Source: a virus. Taken from it: 64,000 nucleotides of DNA. Below, in pieces: positions 23,859 to 32,188 of this stretch (its first letter is position 1; each line of letters opens with the position of its first letter). A program made the position numbers and the translations under genes. The stretch spans positions 1 to 64,000 of IMG/VR virus record IMGVR_UViG_3300037852_000102, one strand, 5' to 3'. Below the pieces are notes generated by a model. That model made no database searches. It saw only the letters and a list, made by a program, of their open reading frames with translations, and was not told the origin of the DNA.

Positions 23859-24998
23859 TCAGTAGCTCGAAACTGTAACGTGATTCACATCGGTGCGCGT
23901 CGCTTGGAACCCGGTCACCGTCAAGTCTGCCGCGTGCCCGTTCAACGTCGTCCCAGACTGCACCGCAACCACGCCCGACACCGCAAGCGCCGCCGCCTCC
24001 ACCGTGCTCACGTAAAGCGACGACCCGATGCCGTTGCCGTTGATCGCGGTAATGACCGCATTGGCCGCCGCCGCCTCAACCTGCTGTGCATTCACTCCAG
24101 CCGCCAGCTTCACCGCGATCACCACGGAAACCTCGATCACGACCACGGATACGACCTCGGGCATGATGGTGAACCCGCGCACCGCATCGACCGCAGAAAA
24201 CACCGACGCCAGCAGGGACGACGGCGGCGATCCGGTCCCGTCGTCGACGGTCACGACGAACTCGCCCGGCCACGGATTGCCGTTAACGTCGACATTTTCC
24301 TGCAAGTTAAATTCGATGCCCTGCTGTACTCCCTCGATTGCCGAGACGATGGCCCCATATGTCGCTTTCGACAGCGAGTTGAGGAACAGCACGAACCGAT
24401 TGCGGAACGAGGTATCCGACTCGGCGTCGGCCCCGTTGGTGATCGGCACAAGGTTGGTGACCGAATCAGCGCCCGGGACGGGAGTGGCCACCTGCGCCAA
24501 TTGCCCCACGGTGACGTTGTAGGCGCTCCCGGAAATCAGCGCCTCAGCCGTGGCGGTGAGGCTGCTCTGGCCGATCTGCAACACGTAGCCATTGAGCGCC
24601 GCGTTGAACGTCGGCTGATTCGTGTCCGCCGCCAGCGCGTATTGAATCGCGCCGCCGACCGTCTGCACCACCATGCCGACTGGGTAGAGCACTTGCACGG
24701 CCGCGGGCGAGGCTTTCGACACCACCACCGGACCCTCGGCGAACTGGCCGGCCAGCCGCGTGAACCCGAATTGCGCATAAAACGTGTCTAGGTCGGCTCC
24801 CGTGGAGGTCTGCGCGCGCGCCACCGCGTTGACCAACTGCACCTGCGCCTGCAGGAATACGAGTTGCGCCGCGGTGGTCTGCATCAGCGCATAGAGCGCG
24901 TCGCCAGCCTGCAACGTCGGCTGAAACCCGAGCGACGCCGCCCACGAGGCGGTCATATCGGAAACGAAGGTGTTAAAGTCCTTGGCCGGAATCCCCAT
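23859..24998 (-). CDS. Baseplate J-like protein
   Basis: 379 residues. Matches the Baseplate_J family: GADLDTFYAQFGFTRL, VGMVVQT...QYALAADT, a middle Ig-like section with GADAESDTSFRNRFVLFLNS (the ESD-x-x-xRxR motif), then AIVSAIEGVQQGIEFNLQEN and repeated beta-alpha-beta with VVVIEVSVVIAVKLAAG. The start ATG overlaps the stop of the gp25-like gene. Forms the wedge periphery of the baseplate in contractile tails. Confidence 0.9.
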   Translation of the reverse strand: MGIPAKDFNTFVSDMTASWAASLGFQPTLQAGDALYALMQTTAAQLVFLQAQVQLVNAVARAQTSTGADLDTFYAQFGFTRLAGQFAEGPVVVSKASPAAVQVLYPVGMVVQTVGGAIQYALAADTNQPTFNAALNGYVLQIGQSSLTATAEALISGSAYNVTVGQLAQVATPVPGADSVTNLVPITNGADAESDTSFRNRFVLFLNSLSKATYGAIVSAIEGVQQGIEFNLQENVDVNGNPWPGEFVVTVDDGTGSPPSSLLASVFSAVDAVRGFTIMPEVVSVVVIEVSVVIAVKLAAGVNAQQVEAAAANAVITAINGNGIGSSLYVSTVEAAALAVSGVVAVQSGTTLNGHAADLTVTGFQATRTDVNHVTVSSY

Positions 24999-25411
24999 CA
25001 CGACACCTTAAGCGAGATTGTCCCCGGCTGCCCGGTCAGCAGCGTCACCCCGATCACAATCCACAACGTCGCCGGGTTCGGTCGCTCGAACACGATGGAC
25101 GGCGGAATCGTGGTGTTCACGTCCTCGTCCTCTAGCACACCCTGCGCGATCTTGCGCTCCACCTCGGATTCATAGTTCTGGTTTAGCGCCTGATCCACCA
25201 GCGAGCCGAGGCCGATTCCGAAATCCTGATTGAACACATCATCGGCGGGAGTGAACGTCTGGTCCGGCAACCGCCGCGCCGGATTGGTGATGATGCGGCG
25301 GGTGATTCGCTGGCGAACCCGTGTCCAACCAACGGCAGGCTGGATCGACCCCGATGGCGTCACCATCAGATCGCTGTTGAAATCGAGGCTGAAATCCGCG
25401 CCGTTGTTCAT
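24998..25411 (-). CDS. gp25/gpW-like baseplate wedge protein
   Basis: 137 residues. Contains DFSLDFNSDLMVTPSGSIQPA, RRIITNPARRLPD, FGIGLGSLVDQALN and a strand-rich end, the pattern of T4 gp25/P2 gpW lysozyme-related wedge proteins. It lies between the spike and J genes, as gpV-gpW-gpJ in P2, and overlaps both by a few bases. Confidence 0.8.
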   Translation of the reverse strand: MNNGADFSLDFNSDLMVTPSGSIQPAVGWTRVRQRITRRIITNPARRLPDQTFTPADDVFNQDFGIGLGSLVDQALNQNYESEVERKIAQGVLEDEDVNTTIPPSIVFERPNPATLWIVIGVTLLTGQPGTISLKVS

Positions 25412-26193
25412 TCGGCCTCCAAAACCGTCGTCAGTTGCGCGTCGGTCATTTGCTGGTTAGGCGGCTGCGCCGTTCCGCCCGAAACCGGATGCGTGTGCGC
25501 GTTGAACAGCGTCACGAACGCGGCGGTGACCAGCTTGTTCACGAGGCCGCCGACCGCGCCGATGCTTGATGCCGTCGCGGTGATCGCCAGACTGCCGAGC
25601 GCCGCCAGCGTGAGGTTGCCACTGGAATTGAGGGTGCAATCCCCTTCCGAGTTGACGGTGATCGCGCCCCGCGACGTGATCGACGTGGCCCCTTGTGTCG
25701 TGATGGCGAGGTCGCCTACCGCCGTCATATTCAGTTTTTCCAGCGACGTGACCGTGATGCTTTTGTCGGTGGCCAGTTTGATCGACGAACCACCCTGCGC
25801 CTGCAGCCCGACCTCCCCCGGTTGCAGATCGGGGAACGGCGGCGCGTTGACCTGATTCCAGACCTGAGACGCCACCGCCTGCACACCCACCTGCCGGTCG
25901 ATCCGCTGCACCACGCACAGTTCGCCGCCGGTCGGGTTTTGCTGGGTGGCCCCGCCCATCGGCGCGATCTGAATACCCCAGCCCGCGCCCGCGCCAATCG
26001 TCCCCAGCGGCATCCATGCGGTGAGCACCGGCGTACCGTCCTCGTCGCGCTGGCTCGGCAGCACGAGGCGAACGCGATGGGTCAGCGGGTCATACGACGC
26101 AATGTGGCCGTACACGAACGGCGCATAGCCGCCATCCTGCTGTTCCGATGCCAGCTTCATGTTGTGCAGAAACTCGTCAGCCGCTCTGCTCAT
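25408..26193 (-). CDS. Baseplate spike protein, gpV-like
   Basis: 261 residues. N-terminal OB-like domain (YGHIASYDPLTHRVRLVLPS, MGGATQQNPTGGELCVVQRI), then short repeated strands (SITVTSLEKLNMTAVGDLAITTQ quoted in part) forming a beta-helical spike, ending in FNAHTHPVSGG. The H-x-H near the tip is the iron-binding signature of P2 gpV-type membrane-piercing spikes. Overlaps the hub gene upstream by one base. Confidence 0.85.
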   Translation of the reverse strand: MSRAADEFLHNMKLASEQQDGGYAPFVYGHIASYDPLTHRVRLVLPSQRDEDGTPVLTAWMPLGTIGAGAGWGIQIAPMGGATQQNPTGGELCVVQRIDRQVGVQAVASQVWNQVNAPPFPDLQPGEVGLQAQGGSSIKLATDKSITVTSLEKLNMTAVGDLAITTQGATSITSRGAITVNSEGDCTLNSSGNLTLAALGSLAITATASSIGAVGGLVNKLVTAAFVTLFNAHTHPVSGGTAQPPNQQMTDAQLTTVLEAE

Positions 26194-27473
26194 TATCCCA
26201 CCGGAGCCGGTTTGGTCGCCGCCTTGCCCTTACCCTCGGGCTGGCGGTCCAGCATCGTGAAACTCGTGTCGAACTTGCTGCCGCCTTTGCTGATACTAAA
26301 CGCATGGTGGTAGGCCGTCACGTAATAGGTGTGGGTCGCGAACTCGGGATTGATCAGGCCGGAAAGCGTCGCCTGCTGGCCCGGGGCCATGCCGGGGATC
26401 ACGTCGGCCTCGCACGCCGCCACCAACTCCCGCTTGGCGATGTCTGCTGCAATCGCTTCCGCGCGCGACTGCGCCTGCGACGCGGTGAGCCCGTCCATGT
26501 GGTAGGTGTAAATCGGGATGGCGTTTTTCTTGGAACCCGAACCCGTGCCGACCGCCTTTGCGATCTGCGACGCCTGCGCGCCGCCCCACGCGCCCGCGTG
26601 AACCGTGCCGCCGTCGCTCGTCGAATAGTTCGAGCCGATCACATAAGCCTGCCCCGTGGTGATCTGCGCCAGCGTCGGGTCATACGACAGCACCATCACC
26701 CGGAACGTCAGGTTGCGGCGCGGGTTGTGGGTCACGCGGCATTTGATCAGCGGGATGCCGCCGCCGGTTTGCCGGTAGGTCAGCGCCAGCGTTTCCAGTC
26801 CGGCCCCGGGCTCGCCGAAAACCAGATGCTTTTCCGCGTTCACATAGACGATGTTCCCGCTCTGCCGCGCCAGTTTCGTCAGGATGCCCCACAGCGTTTG
26901 CGGCGTGGAGGTCATGATCGTGTCGTCGGTGTTGCCGAAAATCGCGCCCACATCCGCATCGGCGTTGCTGATGTTCTGATTCAACCGCAGGTCCGGGATC
27001 AGGGAAAATTGCGTCGCGATGTTGGTCACGATCTGCGACAGCTTTTGGTTTTGCGTGCTCACGCCCGAGTCGGCGGTCTGATCCGGCGCAAGGGCTGCGC
27101 TCGAACCGCCCACCACATTGGTGAGCACCCGCTTTTGGTCAACGAGCGGCCCCGCCCAGTCCCGCGCGTGGATCGTCACCGAATCGTTGTCATAGTCGAA
27201 GTCGCCGGTGACGTACTCCCCGGAAAACAGATGCGTGTCGCCGAACGCCTCGCTGTTCGGGTCGTCGTCGCTCACGTAAACGTCAATCGGCAGCGAGCCG
27301 GGCGCGGCGATGGACGCGGCCACGATGTCCACCCCAGCGTCGGCCATGGCCTTGATGCTGGACGTTCCCACGAGGCTCCCCGTCGATCCGTAGGCCCCTC
27401 CGGTCACGGTGAACGAATCAGTTGGCAACTGGCCGCCGCTGCCCCCGACGATCAGGCGCGGGATTACGGTCAT
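26193..27473 (-). CDS. Baseplate hub protein, gpD-like (late control D)
   Basis: 426 residues. Beta-rich start, HARDWAGPLVDQKR, a helical middle with QIVTNIATQFSLIPDL and LWGILTKLARQSGN-IVYVNAEKHLVFGEP, and a C-terminal domain with THTYYVTAYHHAF and FDTSFTMLDR. These are characteristic of phage late-control-D / gp27-like hub proteins that hold the spike. Start overlaps the upstream LysM-like gene as ATGA. Confidence 0.8.
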   Translation of the reverse strand: MTVIPRLIVGGSGGQLPTDSFTVTGGAYGSTGSLVGTSSIKAMADAGVDIVAASIAAPGSLPIDVYVSDDDPNSEAFGDTHLFSGEYVTGDFDYDNDSVTIHARDWAGPLVDQKRVLTNVVGGSSAALAPDQTADSGVSTQNQKLSQIVTNIATQFSLIPDLRLNQNISNADADVGAIFGNTDDTIMTSTPQTLWGILTKLARQSGNIVYVNAEKHLVFGEPGAGLETLALTYRQTGGGIPLIKCRVTHNPRRNLTFRVMVLSYDPTLAQITTGQAYVIGSNYSTSDGGTVHAGAWGGAQASQIAKAVGTGSGSKKNAIPIYTYHMDGLTASQAQSRAEAIAADIAKRELVAACEADVIPGMAPGQQATLSGLINPEFATHTYYVTAYHHAFSISKGGSKFDTSFTMLDRQPEGKGKAATKPAPVG

Positions 27474-28339
27474 ATCGGCACCGTCAGGGTGAACGTGCCC
27501 ACCGGCTGGGGATCAGGCGGCAGGTTCGATGCCGATGCGATGCTTTCCCACAATCCCGCATTTCCGAGATATTGCGCGGCCAGAGCAAACAGGTTCGGAT
27601 TGACCGCCTGCACGAGCCGAACGCCGCCCGCCGGATTGCCAATGATCTGATTGACCGCCGTCCCGCGCACCGACAGGTCCAGCGCGGGCGAGGCCGTGGT
27701 GGGGTCGGTCCCGAGCGAATACGGCAGGCAGGCGTTTTCGAGCGCGAGCGCCGCCGCGTTGATCGTGGCCGCGTCCGCCGTGCTGATCCCCGCCACCGTG
27801 CCGTTCCCGTTCAACAGCCCAACTGACACCGAATCGAGCAACGCCTGCGCATTGTCCGCCAGCGTGCCGGGCAGCGACAGGCCGTCCGTGGCATCGATCA
27901 TACCCGTGATCGCCGTGACCTCGCCCGAAAGCAGCGTCTCAGCACTATCCGGGGCGAACGGCACCGTGCCGACACCGGAGAGGTCAGCAATCGGTTCAAA
28001 CATGATGGTGTAGGGCACATACCATTGATGTTTCGGCTTGGCCGAAAACGACGCCACCATGCCGGTCCACGCAAAATCGCCGTAGGAAAGCGTCACCTCG
28101 TTGCCGAGCGCCCGTATCCGGTCCAACTGCTGCGCCCGCGCGAACGCATCCGAGCCGGTCAGGATTCCGGTCCACGACACCGGATGCGGGAACGCCCCCA
28201 GCGGGGTGATGGTGATCAAGCCCCCGGGGAACTCGTGTTTCACGAGCGTCTGCCGCCCGCCGATCTCGCCGATTTCCTCGGGGATTTCGAGCCCGGACAG
28301 CACCACGTTGCCGATGATCAGGAACAGCCCGTTGCTCAT
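27470..28339 (-). CDS. Baseplate/tail protein with C-terminal LysM-like domain
   Basis: 289 residues. N-terminal beta domain with GGRQTLVKHEFPGG, FARAQQLDRIRALGNEV and FEPIADLS (typical of tail adaptor proteins before the hub), a helical middle, and a C-terminal NPNLFALAAQYLGNAGLWESI-type LysM-like motif (quoted in part) ending TFTLTVP. Equivalent in position to P2 gpX or T4 gp53-type connectors between tape measure and hub. Confidence 0.65.
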   Translation of the reverse strand: MSNGLFLIIGNVVLSGLEIPEEIGEIGGRQTLVKHEFPGGLITITPLGAFPHPVSWTGILTGSDAFARAQQLDRIRALGNEVTLSYGDFAWTGMVASFSAKPKHQWYVPYTIMFEPIADLSGVGTVPFAPDSAETLLSGEVTAITGMIDATDGLSLPGTLADNAQALLDSVSVGLLNGNGTVAGISTADAATINAAALALENACLPYSLGTDPTTASPALDLSVRGTAVNQIIGNPAGGVRLVQAVNPNLFALAAQYLGNAGLWESIASASNLPPDPQPVGTFTLTVPI

Positions 28340-28524
28340 TAGTTTGCCGGAGGTCTGTGAGAAGCTGGAAATAGGCTGTCTGGATCACAACAACACCATG
28401 TTGGCGATATGCCATCATCATACTCAAAGAGCATCGTCATTTCGAAACCTTTGATCTTACCAGCGCGGGCCTCGTTTGTGAGTTTAACCAATTCATTGAC
28501 GATCTGTGTCTGACTATTGCTCAT
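28339..28524 (-). CDS. Small protein between tape measure and hub genes
   Basis: 61 residues. N-terminal helix (QTQIVNELVKLTNEARAGK) then a short Cys-rich stretch (WCCCDPDS). Its last base is shared with the next start (TAATG). Several myoviruses carry a small ORF here, but I do not recognise this one. Confidence 0.5.
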   Translation of the reverse strand: MSNSQTQIVNELVKLTNEARAGKIKGFEMTMLFEYDDGISPTWCCCDPDSLFPASHRPPAN

Positions 28525-28533
28525 GGGTTTTCC

Positions 28534-30510
28534 TCATGGGAGTGCCGCCCCCGTGGCATACGGTGACGACGCGACGCTATCGGCCTCTCCCAGATTGTGG
28601 GTATGGCCTTGAGCAATCTGTCGGTTGATCTCGATTAGCACGCGATTGGCAAGACCTTTCACGTCGTCCGTACCCTCCGGCACGTTCATTGTGATGTCAG
28701 CCTTGACGATCACAGGCGATCCTTGGCCCGGCACCGTACCCGGCGGCAGCGTTGCGATTCCAGCGTTAGCCGCCCCGAGTCCCGTAGTGGCTTTGTTCCA
28801 AAGATACTGACCGCCTTCCGCCGCGCCGTAGGTCAATGCACCCACAGCCATGCCGAGCGGGATTGTCGCCCATGCCGAGGTTCCTGCGGTCACCAAACTG
28901 GCGAGGCCACCCACAACTCCACCGGGGACAAGACCCTTTGACATGCCGCGCTTCAGTGCATCGCCAAGCGTTCCGGGGTTCGGGACGCCGCCAATCTGCC
29001 CTTGCGCTGGCATTGTTTCGCGAATTGCTTTGAGAATCCCGCTGACGGTTTTCAGGCTTTCAGTGAGCGGCGGCAGCACCACGGTTGCCAATTCCATCAA
29101 CACTACCGTCAGTTCCGAAAACGCCGTGCGAGCCTGCTGCACTGGCGATGCTTTGCCATACGCGCCCAGCACGTCCTCGCCGCCAGCCGCCGACTGCATC
29201 TGCTGCGATAGGCGCGGGAACTGAGCGATAAACTCCGGCAGGTTGAACAGCCCCGCCTCGCGGCCACCCTGCTTTCCGAACACGGTATCAAGCGTTTGCA
29301 TCCGCTGCGCATCGGGCAGCGCCGCAAGATTCTTGCCGAGCAATGGCGAGAGTTTCAAAAGGCTGGCCTGCCAATCGGTCTTGCCACCCTCGCCCGTCAC
29401 CATCCATGTCGGCACACCACCGGCCACGAGCCCCAACCCCTCCAATGCCTCGTTGTGGTGCAATTGCGTCTTGGTGAGATGATCGCCGGTCGCTGGCATG
29501 AGTTTTGAGAAAAACGCCTGAATCCACGTTCCGGCCTTGGACGACCCGATGCCCGCCTGCTGGTTCATCGCTGTCAGGAACATGATCGAAGTCGGGTCCA
29601 TTCCCATGCCGCCGACAAGCGACGGCATCGCATAGGACAGCGCCGTGGTGTATTGCGTCAGTGTTTTCGGCGTGAGTTGCGATGCATAGGCGAACTTGCG
29701 GTACAGGTCCGGCAGCTTCGCCGGATCGTAGGTTCCGGTCATATGCGACAGCCCGACAAGGGCCTCAGCCGATTCCTTGAGCGGCGTTTCCTTGAGCCGG
29801 GCCTCCTGCATCGCGTAGGGCAGCATCGTGTCCAGTACCGCCATGCGTTCATTGAACGGCAAACCGGCAAACTGCCGTTCGCTGCCCAGCACGGCCTCGC
29901 CAACCTCTTTCGGAGAGAATCCGCCCGAAATGGCATTACGGGTGATCACGCTGCGCAACTGCTTGAACACCTCGCCACGGTTCATGCCCGCGTCAACCTT
30001 GATCTGGCCGGTGATCATGGCCCGGGCAGCAATGTCCTCCACCTCGGCTTCCTCATAGACGCCATAGGCGAGAGCACCGGCCCCGGCCATAGCCGCATTC
30101 CCGCCGCCTCTAAAATGGGCATGGCCGCCCGGAATCCGCGTGCTCAGGCTAGATACGTGGAAACCGCCCCCGCCAGCGCCCGGGGCTGGCCCGTGGCGGC
30201 CTCCACCGCCCCCGCCGGGCAGAACCACCGACCGCCCCGCCGCCGCGCCAGCGCGGCCCGCAGCGGCCAACTGAGCGGTAAGCGCCCGAGCCGTGGCCAG
30301 CGCCCCGGTCAGGCTGGCGTCCATCATCGCCGCGCCTTCCGTGATGGCCGCCGTCATGGCTCCGGCTGCCGTCGTGATCGACTGCAATTCGGTCTTAACC
30401 CGCGTCGTGTCGCGCGCCAGTTCCCGCATTGCAGCAGACAGACGCTGCACGGTTCCGCTAGCCTCGTCTTTGACTTGGAACACGGCCCCGACTCTAAACG
30501 AGGTGATCAT
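28534..30510 (-). CDS. Tail tape measure protein
   Basis: 658 residues. A helical N-terminus (VKDEASGTVQRLSAAMRELARDT), a Gly-rich low-complexity stretch (about 95-130), a long middle region with EEAEVEDIAARAMITGQIK and other conserved tape-measure motifs, and a hydrophobic segment near 540-575 (GGVVGGLASLVTAGTSAWA). Located right after the virion morphogenesis and chaperone genes. It sets tail length and is passed into the cell. By the usual rule of thumb, 658 residues implies a tail of roughly 100 nm. Confidence 0.8.
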   Translation of the reverse strand: MITSFRVGAVFQVKDEASGTVQRLSAAMRELARDTTRVKTELQSITTAAGAMTAAITEGAAMMDASLTGALATARALTAQLAAAGRAGAAAGRSVVLPGGGGGGRHGPAPGAGGGGFHVSSLSTRIPGGHAHFRGGGNAAMAGAGALAYGVYEEAEVEDIAARAMITGQIKVDAGMNRGEVFKQLRSVITRNAISGGFSPKEVGEAVLGSERQFAGLPFNERMAVLDTMLPYAMQEARLKETPLKESAEALVGLSHMTGTYDPAKLPDLYRKFAYASQLTPKTLTQYTTALSYAMPSLVGGMGMDPTSIMFLTAMNQQAGIGSSKAGTWIQAFFSKLMPATGDHLTKTQLHHNEALEGLGLVAGGVPTWMVTGEGGKTDWQASLLKLSPLLGKNLAALPDAQRMQTLDTVFGKQGGREAGLFNLPEFIAQFPRLSQQMQSAAGGEDVLGAYGKASPVQQARTAFSELTVVLMELATVVLPPLTESLKTVSGILKAIRETMPAQGQIGGVPNPGTLGDALKRGMSKGLVPGGVVGGLASLVTAGTSAWATIPLGMAVGALTYGAAEGGQYLWNKATTGLGAANAGIATLPPGTVPGQGSPVIVKADITMNVPEGTDDVKGLANRVLIEINRQIAQGHTHNLGEADSVASSPYATGAALP

Positions 30511-30959
30511 GCGCGTCCCCGTTCGGACAGCGGCACCAACAGTGCCACCGCCGCGTCATAGAAAGCATCTTCGGAAAGCGGCGCGGCGCTTTGCATGGCC
30601 AGCGCCAAGAATGGTCGCGGCGGTATCCGCGACGTGCCGAGTTCCTGCCACATCGCCTTGTCCAGCGGTGAACCCACAACCACAGCGTAGGGCACGACCT
30701 CAGCGGCGATGCTGTCCCGCATTTCGCCCGTGCGTAGCAGCGGGTCGGTGGCGGAGACGCGCCCGACAAACCCAAGGCGCTGCTTTTGTGCCACCGTGCT
30801 CGCCGCCAACGGCGGCCATGACGGCAACTCATGCCCGATGTATTCAACCGCCATCGTTCGGGCGAGCGCCCCGACACGCGCCAGAGCTACGTCAATCTCC
30901 GGCATGGCTCGCCGTGCCGATCCTGCCAGAAAATCCGCGTATTGTTCGAATGTGACCAT
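30507..30959 (-). CDS. Tail/neck morphogenesis protein (gp10/gpS-like)
   Basis: 150 residues. Motifs WPPLAASTVAQKQRLGFVG, LLRTGEMRDSIAAEV, VVGSPLDKAMWQELGTS and IPPRPFLALAM are those of HK97 gp10-like or P2 gpS-like tail completion proteins. Overlaps the tape measure start as ATGA. In other phages it lies upstream of the tube; here it lies between chaperone and tape measure. Confidence 0.7.
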   Translation of the reverse strand: MVTFEQYADFLAGSARRAMPEIDVALARVGALARTMAVEYIGHELPSWPPLAASTVAQKQRLGFVGRVSATDPLLRTGEMRDSIAAEVVPYAVVVGSPLDKAMWQELGTSRIPPRPFLALAMQSAAPLSEDAFYDAAVALLVPLSERGRA

Positions 30960-30968
30960 GCCCGGGGC

Positions 30969-31659
30969 TCACTTTGGTTTCGGAGCGATTAGTTTCCCGG
31001 TCTGCCAGTCTACCGTAAAGCCGTCCAGTTGCGCCGCCGCATAGATAAACGCCTTGCGCTCCATGCTGTCCATCCGTTTCGCCTCACTCCACGGCTGGCC
31101 ATACTTGTATGCGACGTGAACCGCCTCCTGAAAATCAGGCCCCTCGCAGATTTTTTTTTAGCAGTTGCAGGTCTGAAATCCGCACCTGCCCCCAATGCTT
31201 GTCGTACCAGAACGCGAGTTCGTCTATCGGCACGTCCCCCAGCATATTGGCAACAGCCGTCAGGTCCACGATGTTGGCGATCTGCCGTGGCTGCTTGCCG
31301 TCAATCGTTCGGATGCACATGCAGACGCGCGCCAGTCGGTCGATCACGGGATTGCTCGTCGCGTCCGGGATCGTCATGGCGATTCGCATCGTGAGCGAAA
31401 TCCCGGGCGGCGGTCCGAACTCCACCATTCGCCCATCCAGCAGTTTGACCTCGATTGATTCCACGTCCTCGCGCGGCGGCGGCAATGCTTCCGATTCGGC
31501 TGGCGTCTGTGCTGCCGCGGCGTTGCGCTCGCGCATGGCGGTCGCAGAGGCGGCCAGTTCGGCGTTCTTGGTATCGCGAGCCTGCCGCGCCTCGGGCTTG
31601 GGCGCGGCTTTCGTGTTGATCCGCAGTTCGGCGTCGGCGTGACGCGCTTCCGTTTGCAT
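30969..31659 (-). CDS. Tail chaperone frameshift product (G-T fusion)
   Basis: The 174-residue chaperone frame can shift on a run of nine A (CTA AAA AAA AAT) into a second frame that begins KICEGPDFQEAVHVAYKYG and continues with WSEAKRMDSMERKAFIYAA to a stop just before the next gene. The second frame has no start of its own near the run and has a TAA directly before the A-run, so it is entered only by slipping on those adenines. The required shift is +1 or -2; the -1 frame gives a nonsense basic peptide. Tail-chaperone frameshifts are a known conserved feature of tailed phages. Fusion length is about 229 residues. Confidence 0.75.
31135..31659 (-). CDS. Tail assembly chaperone (unshifted G form)
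   Basis: 174 residues. A charged Ala-rich N-terminal half precedes VKLLDGRMVEFGPPPGISLTMRI and DRLARVCMCIRTIDGKQ, ending LKKNLRGA at a stop 15 bases after a nine-adenine run. Its position between the tube and the tape measure and its slippery end identify it as the tail assembly chaperone that coats the tape measure during tail growth. Confidence 0.7.
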   Translation of the reverse strand: MQTEARHADAELRINTKAAPKPEARQARDTKNAELAASATAMRERNAAAAQTPAESEALPPPREDVESIEVKLLDGRMVEFGPPPGISLTMRIAMTIPDATSNPVIDRLARVCMCIRTIDGKQPRQIANIVDLTAVANMLGDVPIDELAFWYDKHWGQVRISDLQLLKKNLRGA

Positions 31660-31684
31660 GGCAATCCCCCGGCTAGAAAATCAG

Positions 31685-32176
31685 TTACGCGGCAAGTCCC
31701 GTCAGGAACGGCGTCCCGCCGCCGGTCTTAATGCAGTCCGACCACATGAAACTCAGGCCGTTGTCGACCTCTTTCATCGCGGCGAAGTTGCCGAAGTCCG
31801 GCGTCTCGAACTGCACTCCGGTGTAGAGATATTCGTCGATGGACGAATCCCTGTTGAGGATTGACGCGGCGATGGCGAACACCGGAATGATCCCGCTGTT
31901 GTGGTAAGCGGCCATCAGTTCCAGCACCATCGACTGCAGGTTGCCATTCGTGCGTGCGAACCGCATCCGGCCATCGCCGCCGTTCCACACGGTCTGAAAG
32001 ATCGGCTTGCCGCCGTTGGTGATCGGCGTGACCTTGATGACCGAACTGTGCGCCTTGGAGTCGAAGTCCAGCAGCAGCCCGAGCGCATCGACTGGGAACT
32101 GATCGCCGAAATTGTCGGAAATCGACAGACCGATGTCGGTGCCGATGTTGTACGCGGTACCGTTGATCGTTGCCAT
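31685..32176 (-). CDS. Tail tube protein
   Basis: 163 residues, right after the sheath gene as in P2/Mu-like tails. Pattern: MATINGTAYNIG start, GLLLDFDSKAHSSVIKVTPIT, VWNGGDGRMRFARTNGNLQS, then a short helix and strands. Consistent in size with myovirus tube subunits. AGGGGACC precedes the ATG. Confidence 0.75.
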   Translation of the reverse strand: MATINGTAYNIGTDIGLSISDNFGDQFPVDALGLLLDFDSKAHSSVIKVTPITNGGKPIFQTVWNGGDGRMRFARTNGNLQSMVLELMAAYHNSGIIPVFAIAASILNRDSSIDEYLYTGVQFETPDFGNFAAMKEVDNGLSFMWSDCIKTGGGTPFLTGLAA

Positions 32177-32188
32177 GATGGTCCCCTG

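Noticed and set aside
31010-31195. Minus-strand frame covering the tail-chaperone A-run in the -1 phase
   Set aside because: Encodes an Arg-rich peptide with no chaperone features; the +1/-2 phase gives the sensible continuation.
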